Shown: positions 36,823 through 46,106 of the stretch, in pieces | How positions within the stretch are numbered: position 1 is the stretch's first letter | How the letters are laid out: every line of letters begins with the position of its first letter | NCBI RefSeq assembly: GCF_002849655.1 | Contig: NZ_PDNW01000017.1 | Span: forward strand, 1 to 64,000 | DNA: 64,000 bases | From: Pollutimonas subterranea | GTDB lineage: Bacteria; Pseudomonadota; Gammaproteobacteria; Burkholderiales; Burkholderiaceae_B | Reading direction: 5' to 3' | Translations under genes and position numbers: made by a program | Notes under the pieces: model-generated | Seen by the model: the letters and a program-made list of their open reading frames with translations, nothing else | Told to the model about the DNA's origin: nothing | The model's database searches: none

Positions 36823-37764
36823 ATGAGTATTTTGAGAAGCCGCCTGGCTGCCTATGCATGTCTCGCCCTCAGCATGTCCCTGGTCGGCTCCTACGTTGCG
36901 CTGTCCAAGCCTCTGGCGCTGGTGTTTCCGGTCTTTCTGCTGGGATGGCTGCGCTTCGGCATCGGAGGCATTGCCATGCTGCGGTGGCTGCGCAAGCCGG
37001 CAAGCGAACCCCGACTTTCCAGCCAAACGAGAGTCCTGGTCTTTCTCGAGTCGTTCCTGGGGAATTTCCTGTTTACGATCTGCATGCTGTACGGAGTAAG
37101 CATGACGACCGCGGTATCGACAGGTGTGATCATGTCCACGATTCCCGCCGTGGTGGCCCTGATGAGCCGGGTCTTCCTGAAAGAAGTCATCAGCCCGCGG
37201 GTGTGGGGAGCAATCGCATGCGGTGCGTTGGGTATAGGGCTGCTTTCGTGGGCGGGGGCCGATGCACCCAACGTTGAAGACGGTGATCCGCTGCGGCAGG
37301 CGGCCGAGCCGGCTATGGCGTGGCTGGGAAACCTGCTGATCGTTGGCGCAGTCATGTGCGAAGGCGCTTATGCCGTGATTGGCAAGAAACTTACCGCGGT
37401 CATGGGACCGAAGCGCATCAGTGCGGTGATCAATCTGTGGGGATTTCTGTTGATGACGCCCCTGGGCGTCTATGCTGCCCTGGACTTCGATTTCTTCAGC
37501 GTACCGGCCCAGATGTGGCTGCTTCTAGTGTTCTACGCCCTGGCTGCCAGTGTATGGACGGTCTGGTTGTGGATGACCGGCTTGAAATCTGTGCCGGCCT
37601 CGCGCGCCGGCGTCTTTACCGTGATGCTTCCAGTCACTGCGGCGCTTGTCGGTGTCGTGGTCTTGGGCGAAACATTGGGACCGGTACAAATTATTGCCTT
37701 CACGCTGGCCTTGGGAGGTCTTCTGCTGGCCACCTTGCCGGCGAAGGGTGCACCGGCAAGGTAA
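36823..37764 (+). CDS. DMT/EamA-family transporter
   Basis: A 313-residue protein with ten helices in two EamA repeats. ALSMSLVGSYVALSKPLALV and MTTAVSTGVIMSTIPAVVAL belong to the first; SVPASRAGVFTVMLPVTAAL and VVVLGETLGPVQIIAFTLAL to the second. A longer than usual acidic loop between repeats (GADAPNVEDGDPLRQAAEPA) faces the cytoplasm or periplasm. It starts at ATG 36823; a TTG directly upstream is in frame. Paralogous in fold but not close in sequence to the EamA protein at 32916. Substrate unknown. Confidence 0.9.
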   Translation: MSILRSRLAAYACLALSMSLVGSYVALSKPLALVFPVFLLGWLRFGIGGIAMLRWLRKPASEPRLSSQTRVLVFLESFLGNFLFTICMLYGVSMTTAVSTGVIMSTIPAVVALMSRVFLKEVISPRVWGAIACGALGIGLLSWAGADAPNVEDGDPLRQAAEPAMAWLGNLLIVGAVMCEGAYAVIGKKLTAVMGPKRISAVINLWGFLLMTPLGVYAALDFDFFSVPAQMWLLLVFYALAASVWTVWLWMTGLKSVPASRAGVFTVMLPVTAALVGVVVLGETLGPVQIIAFTLALGGLLLATLPAKGAPAR

Positions 37765-37805
37765 GGCATTTCGAACCGCAGCCGTGAGTTGACGAGCCAG
37801 TGTGG

Positions 37806-39536
37806 TTATAGGGAGCCGTCAGGCGTACAGGCATACTCAATAATCAGTTGTGCCGACACGACGCCGTTCCAGATGTTTTGATCCAGCCGGTATGCCACAT
37901 CGGCATATTCCGGCAGCATGTCGGCGTGATTGAACCAGATGGCGTCGAAGCGCTGATTGCCGCGTTCGAGATTCAGTTTCAAATGCTTGTCCTTCAACAG
38001 CCGCTGCTGGCGTACATGGAAGGTATCCCGGAAGATGGGCGCCGGAAAGCCTGCGCCCCATACTTGCTGTTGCAGCAAACCCGCTACATCCGCATTGGCG
38101 TATCCGGTTTCGAGTGAACCATCGGTCTCGATGATGGGGTCAAAGCTGGCCTTGCCGCTCAACTCGATGACCGCGGCATCGAACCCTTCAATGAACTGGG
38201 CGTATGCGTCTTCACGTAGCGTCAGGCCAGCGGCCATGGCGTGGCCGCCGAACTTGAGAATGATGCCCGGATAGCGCTTGGACACCAGGTCGAGGACATC
38301 ACGCAGGTGCACATCCGGTATGGAACGGCCCGAACCGCGCAGCTCGCCTGAGTCCGAACGGGCGAAGGCCAGCGTCGGACGCCAATAGGTTTCCTTCAGG
38401 CGCGATGCAACGAGGCCGACCACACCTTGATGCCATTCCGGGTGATATACGCAGACTGTTGCTCCGATGACCGGCGTGGAGGCCTCGATGGCCGCCAGTG
38501 CTTCTTCACGCATGGTTGTTTCGATGCCCCGGCGCTCCTGGTTCATACCATCCAGCTGGCGCGCCAGTTCAAGCGCTTCTCCTTCGTCATCGGTAATCAG
38601 GCAGTTGATGCCGATGCTCATATCGGCCAGCCGGCCCGCGGCGTTGATGCGGGGCCCCAGGGCAAAGCCAAGATCAAAGCCGCTGGCCTGACGTGGCTCG
38701 CGTCCGGCCACGGCAAACAGCGCCCGAATTCCGGCCTGCATTTTTCCGGCCCGCATTTTCTGCAAACCCTGCGTGACGAGCACTCGATTGTTGGCATCGA
38801 GCTTGACGACGTCGGCGACGGTGCCCAGTGCGACCAGATCAGCCAGCTGATCCAGGCGGGGCCCGCCGTCTTTGGGGTAGACGCCGCGTTGGCGCATTTC
38901 CGCACGCAAAGCCAGCAAAAGATAGAAGATGACGCCGACGCCTGCCAGGTTCTTGGAGGGAAAGCCGCAGCCCGGCTGGTTGGGATTGACGATGGCAAGC
39001 GCTTGGGGCAGTGTGTCGCCGGGCAGGTGATGATCGGTGATGACCACATCGATGCCGGCGAGGGTTGCCGCTTGCACGCCGTCTACGCTGGCGATGCCAT
39101 TGTCCACGGTGATGAGAATATCGGGCTTGCCCGCCGGATGTTGCAGTGCCAGGCTTACGACCGCGGGCGAAAGCCCGTAGCCGGTTTCGAACCGGTTCGG
39201 TACCAGGAAATCCACGACGGCGCCCATGCTGCGCAATCCGCGCATGCCGACCGCGCAGGCTGTCGCGCCGTCGCAGTCGTAGTCCGCAACGATCAGCATG
39301 CGCTTGCCGCTATGTATGGCGTCCGCCAGAATACGGGCTGCCTGCTGGATGTGCGTGAGCTTTCCTGGCGGAATCAAAGCACCCCATACCAGTTGGGTGT
39401 CGCTGAGGCAGCTTACGCCGCGCGCCGCCCACAAACGCGCCAGCAGGGGATGTATGCCTGCGGCCTCAAGAGTCTGGCTGACCTGGAAGTCAGCCAATCG
39501 ATTGCTTAGTTTTGGGGTGACCACCACTTTCTCCAT
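37806..39536 (-). CDS. recJ: Single-stranded-DNA-specific exonuclease RecJ
   Basis: A 576-residue 5'-3' exonuclease of recombination and mismatch repair. DHH-superfamily motifs are complete: MLIVADYDCDGATA, ILITVDNGIASVDGV, and DVVITDHHLPGDTLP (DHH). The DHHA1 domain follows with RGSGRSIPDVHLRD and FGGHAMAAGLTL, then a C-terminal OB-like domain. The start is taken at ATG 39536, which overlaps the upstream gene by 31 bases; GTG codons at 39527 and 39524 are alternatives. In E. coli recJ follows dsbC-xerD; here it is coupled to a gene of unknown role. Confidence 0.95.
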   Translation of the reverse strand: MEKVVVTPKLSNRLADFQVSQTLEAAGIHPLLARLWAARGVSCLSDTQLVWGALIPPGKLTHIQQAARILADAIHSGKRMLIVADYDCDGATACAVGMRGLRSMGAVVDFLVPNRFETGYGLSPAVVSLALQHPAGKPDILITVDNGIASVDGVQAATLAGIDVVITDHHLPGDTLPQALAIVNPNQPGCGFPSKNLAGVGVIFYLLLALRAEMRQRGVYPKDGGPRLDQLADLVALGTVADVVKLDANNRVLVTQGLQKMRAGKMQAGIRALFAVAGREPRQASGFDLGFALGPRINAAGRLADMSIGINCLITDDEGEALELARQLDGMNQERRGIETTMREEALAAIEASTPVIGATVCVYHPEWHQGVVGLVASRLKETYWRPTLAFARSDSGELRGSGRSIPDVHLRDVLDLVSKRYPGIILKFGGHAMAAGLTLREDAYAQFIEGFDAAVIELSGKASFDPIIETDGSLETGYANADVAGLLQQQVWGAGFPAPIFRDTFHVRQQRLLKDKHLKLNLERGNQRFDAIWFNHADMLPEYADVAYRLDQNIWNGVVSAQLIIEYACTPDGSL

Positions 39537-40447
39537 GCTAGTCGGCTGCCGGGCAGCCATTGAGTCCATTGCGCCCACGCCGTGGGCTTGACCTCTATGA
39601 TGCGGTCGGCGCCCGTCAGTACGACGCCTGGGGAGGGCCCGTTTGCCAATGGCTTGAAAACGGTGGCTTCAAGCTGCTCGAGCGCGGCGAGCCATCCTCC
39701 CCAGTCGCGGCTTGTGGCCGGCGCAAGCAAGGCGTCATGCGTCTTGATGTCGTTGTCTTCGTTGCCGCCGGACACTATCTGTTCGCCGCCGGCACCGCCA
39801 AACAGCCAGAGGCTGTTGATGGGCACCAGGCTTTGCCGGTATCGCGCTTGATTGACAGGATGCTCGAACCAGGTCATCTGCAGTTCGTTGACCAGGCGCC
39901 GCCAGGGGCGGGCGGCAACATCTTGCGGCCACCAGTCGTTCACCGTGCTCATGCTGACCACTGCCGGGCTGGCACTTTGTGGTGAAAAGCCCGGAGGCAA
40001 TTCAATCCGCCAGCGTTTAACGCCGTCGGCATGCAGGGTGAAACCGGACTCGGCACACAAGGGTTGCGCCGATTCGAACAAGGCTACACTCTGCTCTGGC
40101 GTGATGGCGAGTTCGCTTGCGGGCAGCAGGGCGGCACCATCCCGGGACGGCGATACATGTACCAATTCTGCCAGCCAGACGGGCGTATTATCCGGCACTG
40201 GCTGTTGTAGCCACAAAGGACCCAGCCCTGCGCTAAGATTCTGTTCTTTCCGTGCCTTGAAGCCGCTAGCGGCCAATAGCCACTGCTCGTACGGCGTACA
40301 GCCGCTTGATGCCGGATCGGCCGCAATGGTGTGGGCGCGTCCTTGTTCCAGCCAGCGCACGAGCGTGGGTGCGGTTTTTTGCAGGTAGGAAGTCAGTTCG
40401 CGCGCCTCGCGAGGGTCGGGCAATGCCCCAGGTAGTACGATTTGCAT
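39506..40447 (-). CDS. Conserved betaproteobacterial protein of unknown function upstream of recJ
   Basis: A 313-residue protein, probably cytoplasmic, with no signal peptide or membrane helix. Tryptophan- and proline-rich motifs recur (VNDWWPQDVAARPWRRLVNE, INSLWLFGGAGGEQI, TSRDWGGWLAALEQLE). From memory, related proteins next to recJ in Bordetella and Burkholderia are labelled regulatory protein or phosphoglycerate mutase, but I see no histidine or metal motif supporting mutase activity. It overlaps the recJ start and faces lolC across a 40-base divergent gap. The role is unknown. Confidence 0.7.
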   Translation of the reverse strand: MQIVLPGALPDPREARELTSYLQKTAPTLVRWLEQGRAHTIAADPASSGCTPYEQWLLAASGFKARKEQNLSAGLGPLWLQQPVPDNTPVWLAELVHVSPSRDGAALLPASELAITPEQSVALFESAQPLCAESGFTLHADGVKRWRIELPPGFSPQSASPAVVSMSTVNDWWPQDVAARPWRRLVNELQMTWFEHPVNQARYRQSLVPINSLWLFGGAGGEQIVSGGNEDNDIKTHDALLAPATSRDWGGWLAALEQLEATVFKPLANGPSPGVVLTGADRIIEVKPTAWAQWTQWLPGSRLAWRKWWSPQN

Positions 40448-40487
40448 TCCTGGATTGTAGTGTTAATGGATAACGGTGGCTTCAACG

Positions 40488-41759
40488 ATGGCTTATGAAT
40501 TTTGGATAGGGGCGCGCTACGCGGGCTTGGCGCGCTCGAAGCGCCGTGTCGGCCGGGGCGACCGATTTGTATCGTTTATTGCGGCCAGCTCCATGGCCGG
40601 TATCGCGCTGGGCGTGGCAGCGCTGATTGTCGTGCTTTCCGTCATGAACGGATTCCAGACCCAGGTCAGGGATCGCATGCTGTCGGTGTTGCCGCACATC
40701 GAGCTCTACGTACCGCGCACTGACCCCGGGCAAGTCATTTCGCAATGGCAGGCCATCGCGGATATGGCAAAGGAGAACCCACAAGTCAGTGGGGCGGCGC
40801 CGTTTGTCGCGGCCCAAGGCATGATCGTGCGCGGCGAGGCCTTGAGCGGGGTGCAAATGCGCGGCATCGATCCGCAGCTGGAAAGCGCCGTTTCGGATGT
40901 CGGAGGCCAGATGATTGCTGGCGACATCCAGGCCTTGAAGCCGGGCAGCTATTCAATAGTCCTGGGCAATCAGCTGGCCACTACGCTGGGCGTGAATGCC
41001 GGCGATACCGTAATGGTGCTTGCCCCCCAGGGTTCGATCTCACCCGCGGGGTTCACCCCGCGCATGCGCCAATTCACCGTTACTGGGCTGTTTTCTTCCG
41101 GCTACTACGAGTACGACGCCACCCTGGCCTTCATCAACTACGAGGACGCCGCAAAGGTCTTCAGGGATAGTGGAACCAGTGGCGTACGTTTGCGCATTAC
41201 GGATATGCAGCAGGCACCCATGGTGGCCCGCGAGCTGAGCAAAACCTTGCCTCCGTTCGTGCATGCGCAAGACTGGACACTGAATAATCGCACCTGGTTT
41301 GCCGCCGTCCAGACCGAGAAGCGGATGATGTTCCTGATCCTGGCCCTGATCGTGGCAGTGGCGGCATTCAACTTGTTGTCCTCGCTTGTCATGGCCGTCA
41401 AGGACAAGCGCTCCGACATTGCCATATTGCGCACACTGGGTGCCAGTCCACGGGAAATCGCAAAGATATTCCTGGTTCAGGGCTCGCTGATAGGCATCGT
41501 TGGAACCTTGCTGGGCCTGTGCTTCGGCACCTTGGTCGCCTATAACATTGATGTTATCGTTCCGTTTATCGAGCGTATGCTGGGCGTGCAATTTCTTCCG
41601 CAGCAAATTTACTTCATCAGCGAGCTGCCTTCCAATCCCCAGATGAACGACATTCTGATCGTGGCGCTTACGTCGCTGGTGTTGTCCCTGCTGGCTACCC
41701 TTTATCCCAGCTGGCGTGCGTCCAGCCTGCAACCGGCAGAGGTGCTGCGCCATGATTGA
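40488..41759 (+). CDS. lolC: Lipoprotein-releasing ABC transporter permease LolC/LolE
   Basis: A 423-residue inner-membrane protein that, with LolD, extracts outer-membrane lipoproteins from the inner membrane and passes them to LolA. MacB-type layout: helix 1 (about 25-50, SMAGIALGVAALIVVLSVMN), a large periplasmic domain (about 55-270), then three helices (MMFLILALIVAVAAFNLLSS, SLIGIVGTLLGLCFGTLVAY and LIVALTSLVLSLLATLYPSW). The start at ATG 40488 is preferred over GTG 40476 because MAYEFWIGARY opens related proteins. No second LolE paralog follows, so it may act as a homodimer. Overlaps lolD by eight bases. Confidence 0.93.
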   Translation: MAYEFWIGARYAGLARSKRRVGRGDRFVSFIAASSMAGIALGVAALIVVLSVMNGFQTQVRDRMLSVLPHIELYVPRTDPGQVISQWQAIADMAKENPQVSGAAPFVAAQGMIVRGEALSGVQMRGIDPQLESAVSDVGGQMIAGDIQALKPGSYSIVLGNQLATTLGVNAGDTVMVLAPQGSISPAGFTPRMRQFTVTGLFSSGYYEYDATLAFINYEDAAKVFRDSGTSGVRLRITDMQQAPMVARELSKTLPPFVHAQDWTLNNRTWFAAVQTEKRMMFLILALIVAVAAFNLLSSLVMAVKDKRSDIAILRTLGASPREIAKIFLVQGSLIGIVGTLLGLCFGTLVAYNIDVIVPFIERMLGVQFLPQQIYFISELPSNPQMNDILIVALTSLVLSLLATLYPSWRASSLQPAEVLRHD

Positions 41760-42483
41760 TACACCCGTCGTCCATGCGCTGAGCGCGCGCAATCTGGTTA
41801 AAACGTATCACGAGGGCGGGGTGGCCATTGAGGTCCTGCGCGACGTCAGCCTGCACGTGGATGCAGGCGAAATGGTTGCCATCGTGGGCGCCTCGGGTTC
41901 AGGAAAGAGCACGCTGCTGCATACCCTGGGCCTGCTCGATCTACCTACCTCCGGCTCGGTATTGATCAACGGCGAATCGGCGGACGGCCTGAACGAGGCA
42001 CAACGCAGCCAGCTGCGCAACCGCAGCCTGGGTTTCGTCTACCAGTTCCATCATCTTTTGTCTGAATTTTCAGCGCTCGACAACGTCGCGATGCCGCTCA
42101 TCGTACGGCGTGAAAAGCGCAGCGTAGCCAGGGAACAGGCCCAGATCGTGCTGGAACAGGTCGGTTTGTCGGCTCGCATTGATCACTATCCGGGGCAGCT
42201 TTCAGGAGGCGAGCGTCAGCGCGTGGCGCTGGCACGCGCGTTGGTCACGCGCCCCACATGCGTGTTGGCTGACGAGCCCACCGGCAACCTGGATCGCTAT
42301 ACCGCCGAGAGCATGTTCGAGTTATTGGTGCGCATGAACCGGGATTTCGGCACAGCCTTTGCTATCGTCACGCACGACCCGGCTCTGGCCGCCCTGGCGC
42401 ATCGCCAACTGGCCATGGACAAAGGCCGGCTGGTCGATCCCGAAGTTCCTCCGCTTGAGGTGGCGGGACAAAACAGCATGTAG
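41752..42483 (+). CDS. lolD: Lipoprotein-releasing system ATP-binding protein LolD
   Basis: A 243-residue ATPase: Walker A GASGSGKSTLLHTLG, Q-loop YQFHHLLSEFSALDNVAMPL (the LolD-specific stretch), signature LSGGERQRVALARAL, Walker B CVLADEPTGNLD and AIVTHDPALA. AGAGGT lies before the ATG, which is inside the end of lolC, so translation is coupled. Twenty bases after its stop begins tatD. Confidence 0.95.
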   Translation: MIDTPVVHALSARNLVKTYHEGGVAIEVLRDVSLHVDAGEMVAIVGASGSGKSTLLHTLGLLDLPTSGSVLINGESADGLNEAQRSQLRNRSLGFVYQFHHLLSEFSALDNVAMPLIVRREKRSVAREQAQIVLEQVGLSARIDHYPGQLSGGERQRVALARALVTRPTCVLADEPTGNLDRYTAESMFELLVRMNRDFGTAFAIVTHDPALAALAHRQLAMDKGRLVDPEVPPLEVAGQNSM

Positions 42484-42502
42484 TCTTCACGAGGATATCG
42501 CG

Positions 42503-43315
42503 ATGTTGATCGACACCCACTGCCACCTTGATGCAAGCGAATTCAACGCGGACCGCGTCGCGGTCATCGAGCGTGCTGGCGAGAAGGGCGTGGGCGGCAT
42601 CGTGATTCCATCGGTAGCTCGGTTCAATTTCGACACCGTGCGCCAGCTTGCACATTCCTTCAAAGGCGGACGCTACGCACTGGGAATTCATCCGATCTGC
42701 GTACCCGATGCGCTCGGTCCGGATCTGGTCGAACTGGAATCACAGATACAGCAGTCCCTGGACGACCCGCGATTTGTCGCAATAGGGGAAATAGGGCTGG
42801 ATTATTTCGTTCCCGCGTTGAAAACACCAGAGATGCGCGAGAAGCAGGAAACGTATTATTCCGCCCAGTTGGATCTCGCCCAGCGCTATGGTTTGCCGGT
42901 GCTGCTCCATGTGCGGCGCTCGCAAGATATCTTGCTGAAGCATTTGCGCCGGCGTCCCCGCATCGGGGGAATCGCCCATGCCTTCAACGGTAGTTTCCAG
43001 CAGGCCGAACAGTTTATCGAACTTGGATTCGTGCTGGGCTTCGGTGGGGCGATGACCTTTGGCCGAGCCTTGCAAATACGGCGCCTGGCAACGCAGTTGC
43101 CGATGGATGCGCTGGTGCTGGAGACCGACGCGCCGGATATTCCGCCTGCATGGCTGGGTCAGCGCGGGGATGTTGGCCCGCGCAACGAGCCCGGTGAGGT
43201 AGCAGGGATTGCACAGCTTCTGGCCGAGCTGCGCAATGTTGACCTTGCAGACATTATTCTTGCGTCGGCCGCGAACACCAGGCGGGCGCTGCCTCGCCTG
43301 GTCGGCACCAACTAA
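42503..43315 (+). CDS. tatD: TatD-family metal-dependent hydrolase (DNase)
   Basis: A 270-residue TIM-barrel hydrolase. Metal ligands appear in DTHCHLD (4-10), IGEIGLDYF, LHVRRSQD, IAHAFNGS and VLETDAPDI. TatD proteins are Mg2+-dependent 3'-5' exonucleases linked to DNA repair and RNA turnover. ACGAGGATATCGCG precedes the ATG. Likely co-transcribed with lolC-lolD; its stop overlaps the stop of the convergent Bug gene by four bases. Confidence 0.93.
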   Translation: MLIDTHCHLDASEFNADRVAVIERAGEKGVGGIVIPSVARFNFDTVRQLAHSFKGGRYALGIHPICVPDALGPDLVELESQIQQSLDDPRFVAIGEIGLDYFVPALKTPEMREKQETYYSAQLDLAQRYGLPVLLHVRRSQDILLKHLRRRPRIGGIAHAFNGSFQQAEQFIELGFVLGFGGAMTFGRALQIRRLATQLPMDALVLETDAPDIPPAWLGQRGDVGPRNEPGEVAGIAQLLAELRNVDLADIILASAANTRRALPRLVGTN

Positions 43316-44283
43316 TTAATTTTGAAGCCCGTTTTCTTGACGACTTGAGCCCAGCGCTTTTGTTCGGCGACCAGCAAATCTTGCAGTTCCTGGCGGCTGG
43401 ACCCCACTATGACAAAGCCGCTGCCTTCAAGTGTTTTCCTGACGCTCTCTGCCTTGAGCGCTGTAACGGTGTTTTTGTTCAGGACATCCAGCACGTCGAC
43501 GGGGGTGCCGGCGGGGGCGAAGAACGCAAACCATGCGCCGAACTCGACGTTAGGCATATTCTGTTCGCCGAACGTGGGAATGTCGGCGAGCATCTTGGTA
43601 CGATCTTTCCCGGTAATGGCGAGCGCGCGCATCTTGCCGCCTGCAATTTGCGGTGCAGCCATTGCCGTCGTGACGAAGGCGCCTTGGACCTGGCCGGCTA
43701 TGATGGCTGACAACGCATCGCCTGTAGACCGGTAATGGATAGGCTCGATCTTGAACTGTCCTGCATCGGCAAGCATTTCGGCGCCGAAGTGACCCGGCGT
43801 GCCAGCCCCGAAGGTGGCAATATTGAAATTGTCCGTGCTGGCCTGGGCCGCCGTGACAAATTCCTTCAAGGTCTTGTAGGGCGAGTTGGCGGGAATGACC
43901 AATACGAAATTTGCACGCACTGCCTCGGTGATGGCCGCGAATTCGGTCAGGGGTTTGTAGGAGAGCGTAGCCGTTGTCTCGGGCGAAATGCTGATGGACC
44001 CGACTTCGCCCAACAGTATCGAATAGCCATCCGGTGCATTGTGAGCGACCGAGTACGCCGCTATCTGGCCGCCTGCACCCGCTTTATTCTCCACAACGAC
44101 CGATTGGCCGATTTCTTTTGATAATTGATCGCCCACGGTACGCGCAACGATGTCCGGTCCGGTCCCGGGCGGAAATCCTACGGTGAGGCGTATGGCTTGG
44201 TCAGGATAGGCCGCAGCGGCAGTCGCCGAGGCCACTGTCAGGATAGCCGCGGAAAGTAGTTTCTGGATAAGTGATGACTTCAT
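43312..44283 (-). CDS. Bug-family periplasmic solute receptor (TTT type)
   Basis: A 323-residue receptor. The signal peptide (LLSAAILTVASATAAAA-Y) is followed by YPDQAIRLTVGFPPGTGPDI, VVENKAGAGGQIAAYSVAHN and the DGYSILLGEVGS segment of the Bug/TctC fold. A GGAGACAAATTCC site precedes the ATG. Third gene of the operon after the FAD monooxygenase and DUF3237 genes; TctA/TctB membrane partners are absent. It probably captures the aromatic or carboxylate substrate that the monooxygenase attacks. Confidence 0.93.
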   Translation of the reverse strand: MKSSLIQKLLSAAILTVASATAAAAYPDQAIRLTVGFPPGTGPDIVARTVGDQLSKEIGQSVVVENKAGAGGQIAAYSVAHNAPDGYSILLGEVGSISISPETTATLSYKPLTEFAAITEAVRANFVLVIPANSPYKTLKEFVTAAQASTDNFNIATFGAGTPGHFGAEMLADAGQFKIEPIHYRSTGDALSAIIAGQVQGAFVTTAMAAPQIAGGKMRALAITGKDRTKMLADIPTFGEQNMPNVEFGAWFAFFAPAGTPVDVLDVLNKNTVTALKAESVRKTLEGSGFVIVGSSRQELQDLLVAEQKRWAQVVKKTGFKIN

Positions 44284-44307
44284 GGAATTTGTCTCCGTTA
44301 TTTGTTT

Positions 44308-44778
44308 TTAGCGCACTAGAAAGAAGTTCAGTTCGACGCGATCCGGATACCTGGCACCGATACCGAGAAATAAATGCGTGTTGAGCCAGTCCAGCCGTGG
44401 CGAGGCTGTTTCAAATCGGGGGTAGCTGCGAAAGTAAATGCGCGCCGGATCGACGTGTCGCCCTTGTGCCAGCGCGGCTATGTCAGCGGCCGAACCTGTA
44501 CGGATTCCTGTGTTTTCGACATAGACCATTTCGCCGTCGGTAGTTTCGATGACGTAGCGCGCATGGATGTCGGTGAACGTGTCGGACCGTATGGACTGGA
44601 AATCGGCGCCGCCGGAAAGAACCTTGCCGCTCAGCAAAGCGCCCTGCACAGTACCGCCCAAAATGGGAATGACGCGGCGACGGCCGCCAGGGGTGACGCC
44701 GACTTCCTGGGGCGGCCCGACGTCGACGATGATTGTGGCCAGATGCTGAAGTTCAGGTGGCATGGGGTAAGTAGTCAT
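44308..44778 (-). CDS. DUF3237 domain protein
   Basis: A 156-residue protein made almost entirely of a DUF3237 domain: ATIIVDVGPPQEVGVTPGGR, VIPILGGTVQGALLSGKVLS, DIHARYVIETTDGEMVYVEN and TGIRTG are its usual motifs; the fold is a small beta-barrel with no assigned activity. Genes of this family commonly sit in aromatic-degradation clusters. Its ATG overlaps the stop of the FAD monooxygenase (ATGA), so the two are expressed together. Confidence 0.85.
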   Translation of the reverse strand: MTTYPMPPELQHLATIIVDVGPPQEVGVTPGGRRRVIPILGGTVQGALLSGKVLSGGADFQSIRSDTFTDIHARYVIETTDGEMVYVENTGIRTGSAADIAALAQGRHVDPARIYFRSYPRFETASPRLDWLNTHLFLGIGARYPDRVELNFFLVR

Positions 44779-46034
44779 TGCTTGCGCCCCTCTTGTAGCC
44801 GTGCGGGGTCGAAGCCCGCCAGGCGCTTGTAGCGCGACGCAACCTCGGTGAGTTCGGCTTGCGACACCGCGTCGTGTATATGAGCAAATCCATTTGGTGC
44901 GCGTTCGTGTGCAATCTGCATGACTTGTTCCGGTCCATTCAGGCGATTGCGAAGCACGATGCCGGCGGTGATGGGCAGACGTTCGGCCTCGTATTCCTTC
45001 AAGGCAAGCTCGATGGACCCGGTCTTCTGCGGTGACGCCGTCTGTATCCGCTCGGTCAGGTAGCGGGCATCCAGGATGGCTTGCGCGGATCCATTCGAAC
45101 CTATGGGGTACATGGGATGGGCAGCATCACCCAGGAGCGCCGCCCGTCCCTGCGTCCAGCGGGGCAGGGGATCTTTGTCCACCAGCGGGAACTCATAGAT
45201 GGCCTGTGCATCGCCGATGATCGCGGGAACGTCTATCCAGTCCCAACGCCAAGAGGCGAAGCGATCGGCAAAAATCGAGGCGTCAACCTTCCTGTTCCAA
45301 TCGGTGGTTGGAAGCTCCGCCGACGGAACGCGCAATTCGGCGATCCAGTTGATGAGCGAGCGGCCCTGCTGGCGCGACTGTTCCGAAATCGGATAACAGA
45401 CGAATTTCTGATCCTGATGACCCGCCATGAACATGGTCTTGCCATCGAGATAGGGCGTGGATTCCGTAACCGCACGCCATAACATGCGGCCCGAGAAACG
45501 CAGTTCATCATGTTGCGGATGGAAAAACCGCCTCACCGACGAATGAATTCCGTCGGCGCCGATAAGAATGTCGCCGCGCACTTCCTGCACGCTTTGGTCA
45601 TTGCGGTTGCGGAAAACGGCTGTCACACCCTGTGCATCCTGTGTCAGGGACTCAAACGCCATGCCGGTGTGCAACCGGTTGCCGCCCAGCCGCTGGCTGA
45701 CGGTTTTTGCCAAGAGAAGCTGCAGTTCGCCGCGATGAATGGACAGTTGCGGCACGGCATAGCCCGCATCCAGGCCACGCGGCTCCTGCCAGATAAGTTG
45801 CCCGTACTGGTTGTAGTAGTGCAGCGCCGACGTTGGCACCGCGGTTGCCGCCAAGGCTTCCAGCAAGCCAAGGTGCTCCAGCTCTGTGACGGCATGGGGC
45901 AGCAGATTGATGCCTACGCCAAGAGGCTTGATTTCGCGCACACTTTCAAAGATATCGCAGTCGATACCTTTTTGATTCAGCATCAAGGCGAGAGTAAGGC
46001 CTCCGATACCCGCACCGACGATAATGACATTCAA
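44775..46034 (-). CDS. FAD-dependent monooxygenase (salicylate-hydroxylase-like, class A)
   Basis: A 419-residue flavoprotein: GxGxxG in VIIVGAGIGG (4-12) with Glu30 for the ribose, DILIGADGIHSSVR as the DG motif, and GRAALLGDAAHPMYPIGSNG as the second FAD motif. Such enzymes hydroxylate aromatic rings or related heterocycles with NAD(P)H and O2. The start is TTG at 46034 after the strong ribosome site AAGGAG. First gene of the leftward operon, divergent from a MarR regulator with a perfect operator between them. The exact substrate cannot be told. Confidence 0.9.
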   Translation of the reverse strand: MNVIIVGAGIGGLTLALMLNQKGIDCDIFESVREIKPLGVGINLLPHAVTELEHLGLLEALAATAVPTSALHYYNQYGQLIWQEPRGLDAGYAVPQLSIHRGELQLLLAKTVSQRLGGNRLHTGMAFESLTQDAQGVTAVFRNRNDQSVQEVRGDILIGADGIHSSVRRFFHPQHDELRFSGRMLWRAVTESTPYLDGKTMFMAGHQDQKFVCYPISEQSRQQGRSLINWIAELRVPSAELPTTDWNRKVDASIFADRFASWRWDWIDVPAIIGDAQAIYEFPLVDKDPLPRWTQGRAALLGDAAHPMYPIGSNGSAQAILDARYLTERIQTASPQKTGSIELALKEYEAERLPITAGIVLRNRLNGPEQVMQIAHERAPNGFAHIHDAVSQAELTEVASRYKRLAGFDPARLQEGRKQ

Positions 46035-46051
46035 GACACGGCTCCTTTATT

Positions 46052-46070
46052 TTGTTATGCATCATAACAA
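46052..46070. promoter_or_regulatory. MarR-type operator
   Basis: TTGTTATGCATCATAACAA is a perfect inverted repeat of eight-base arms around CAT, in the 72-base gap between the FAD monooxygenase start and the MarR gene. Size and symmetry fit MarR-family sites. Position 18 bases before the monooxygenase TTG and 37 before the regulator ATG suggests control of both directions. Confidence 0.7.
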
Positions 46071-46106
46071 TCCAGGGTAGGCCTGCGCCTATTCGGAATA
46101 ACCCGC

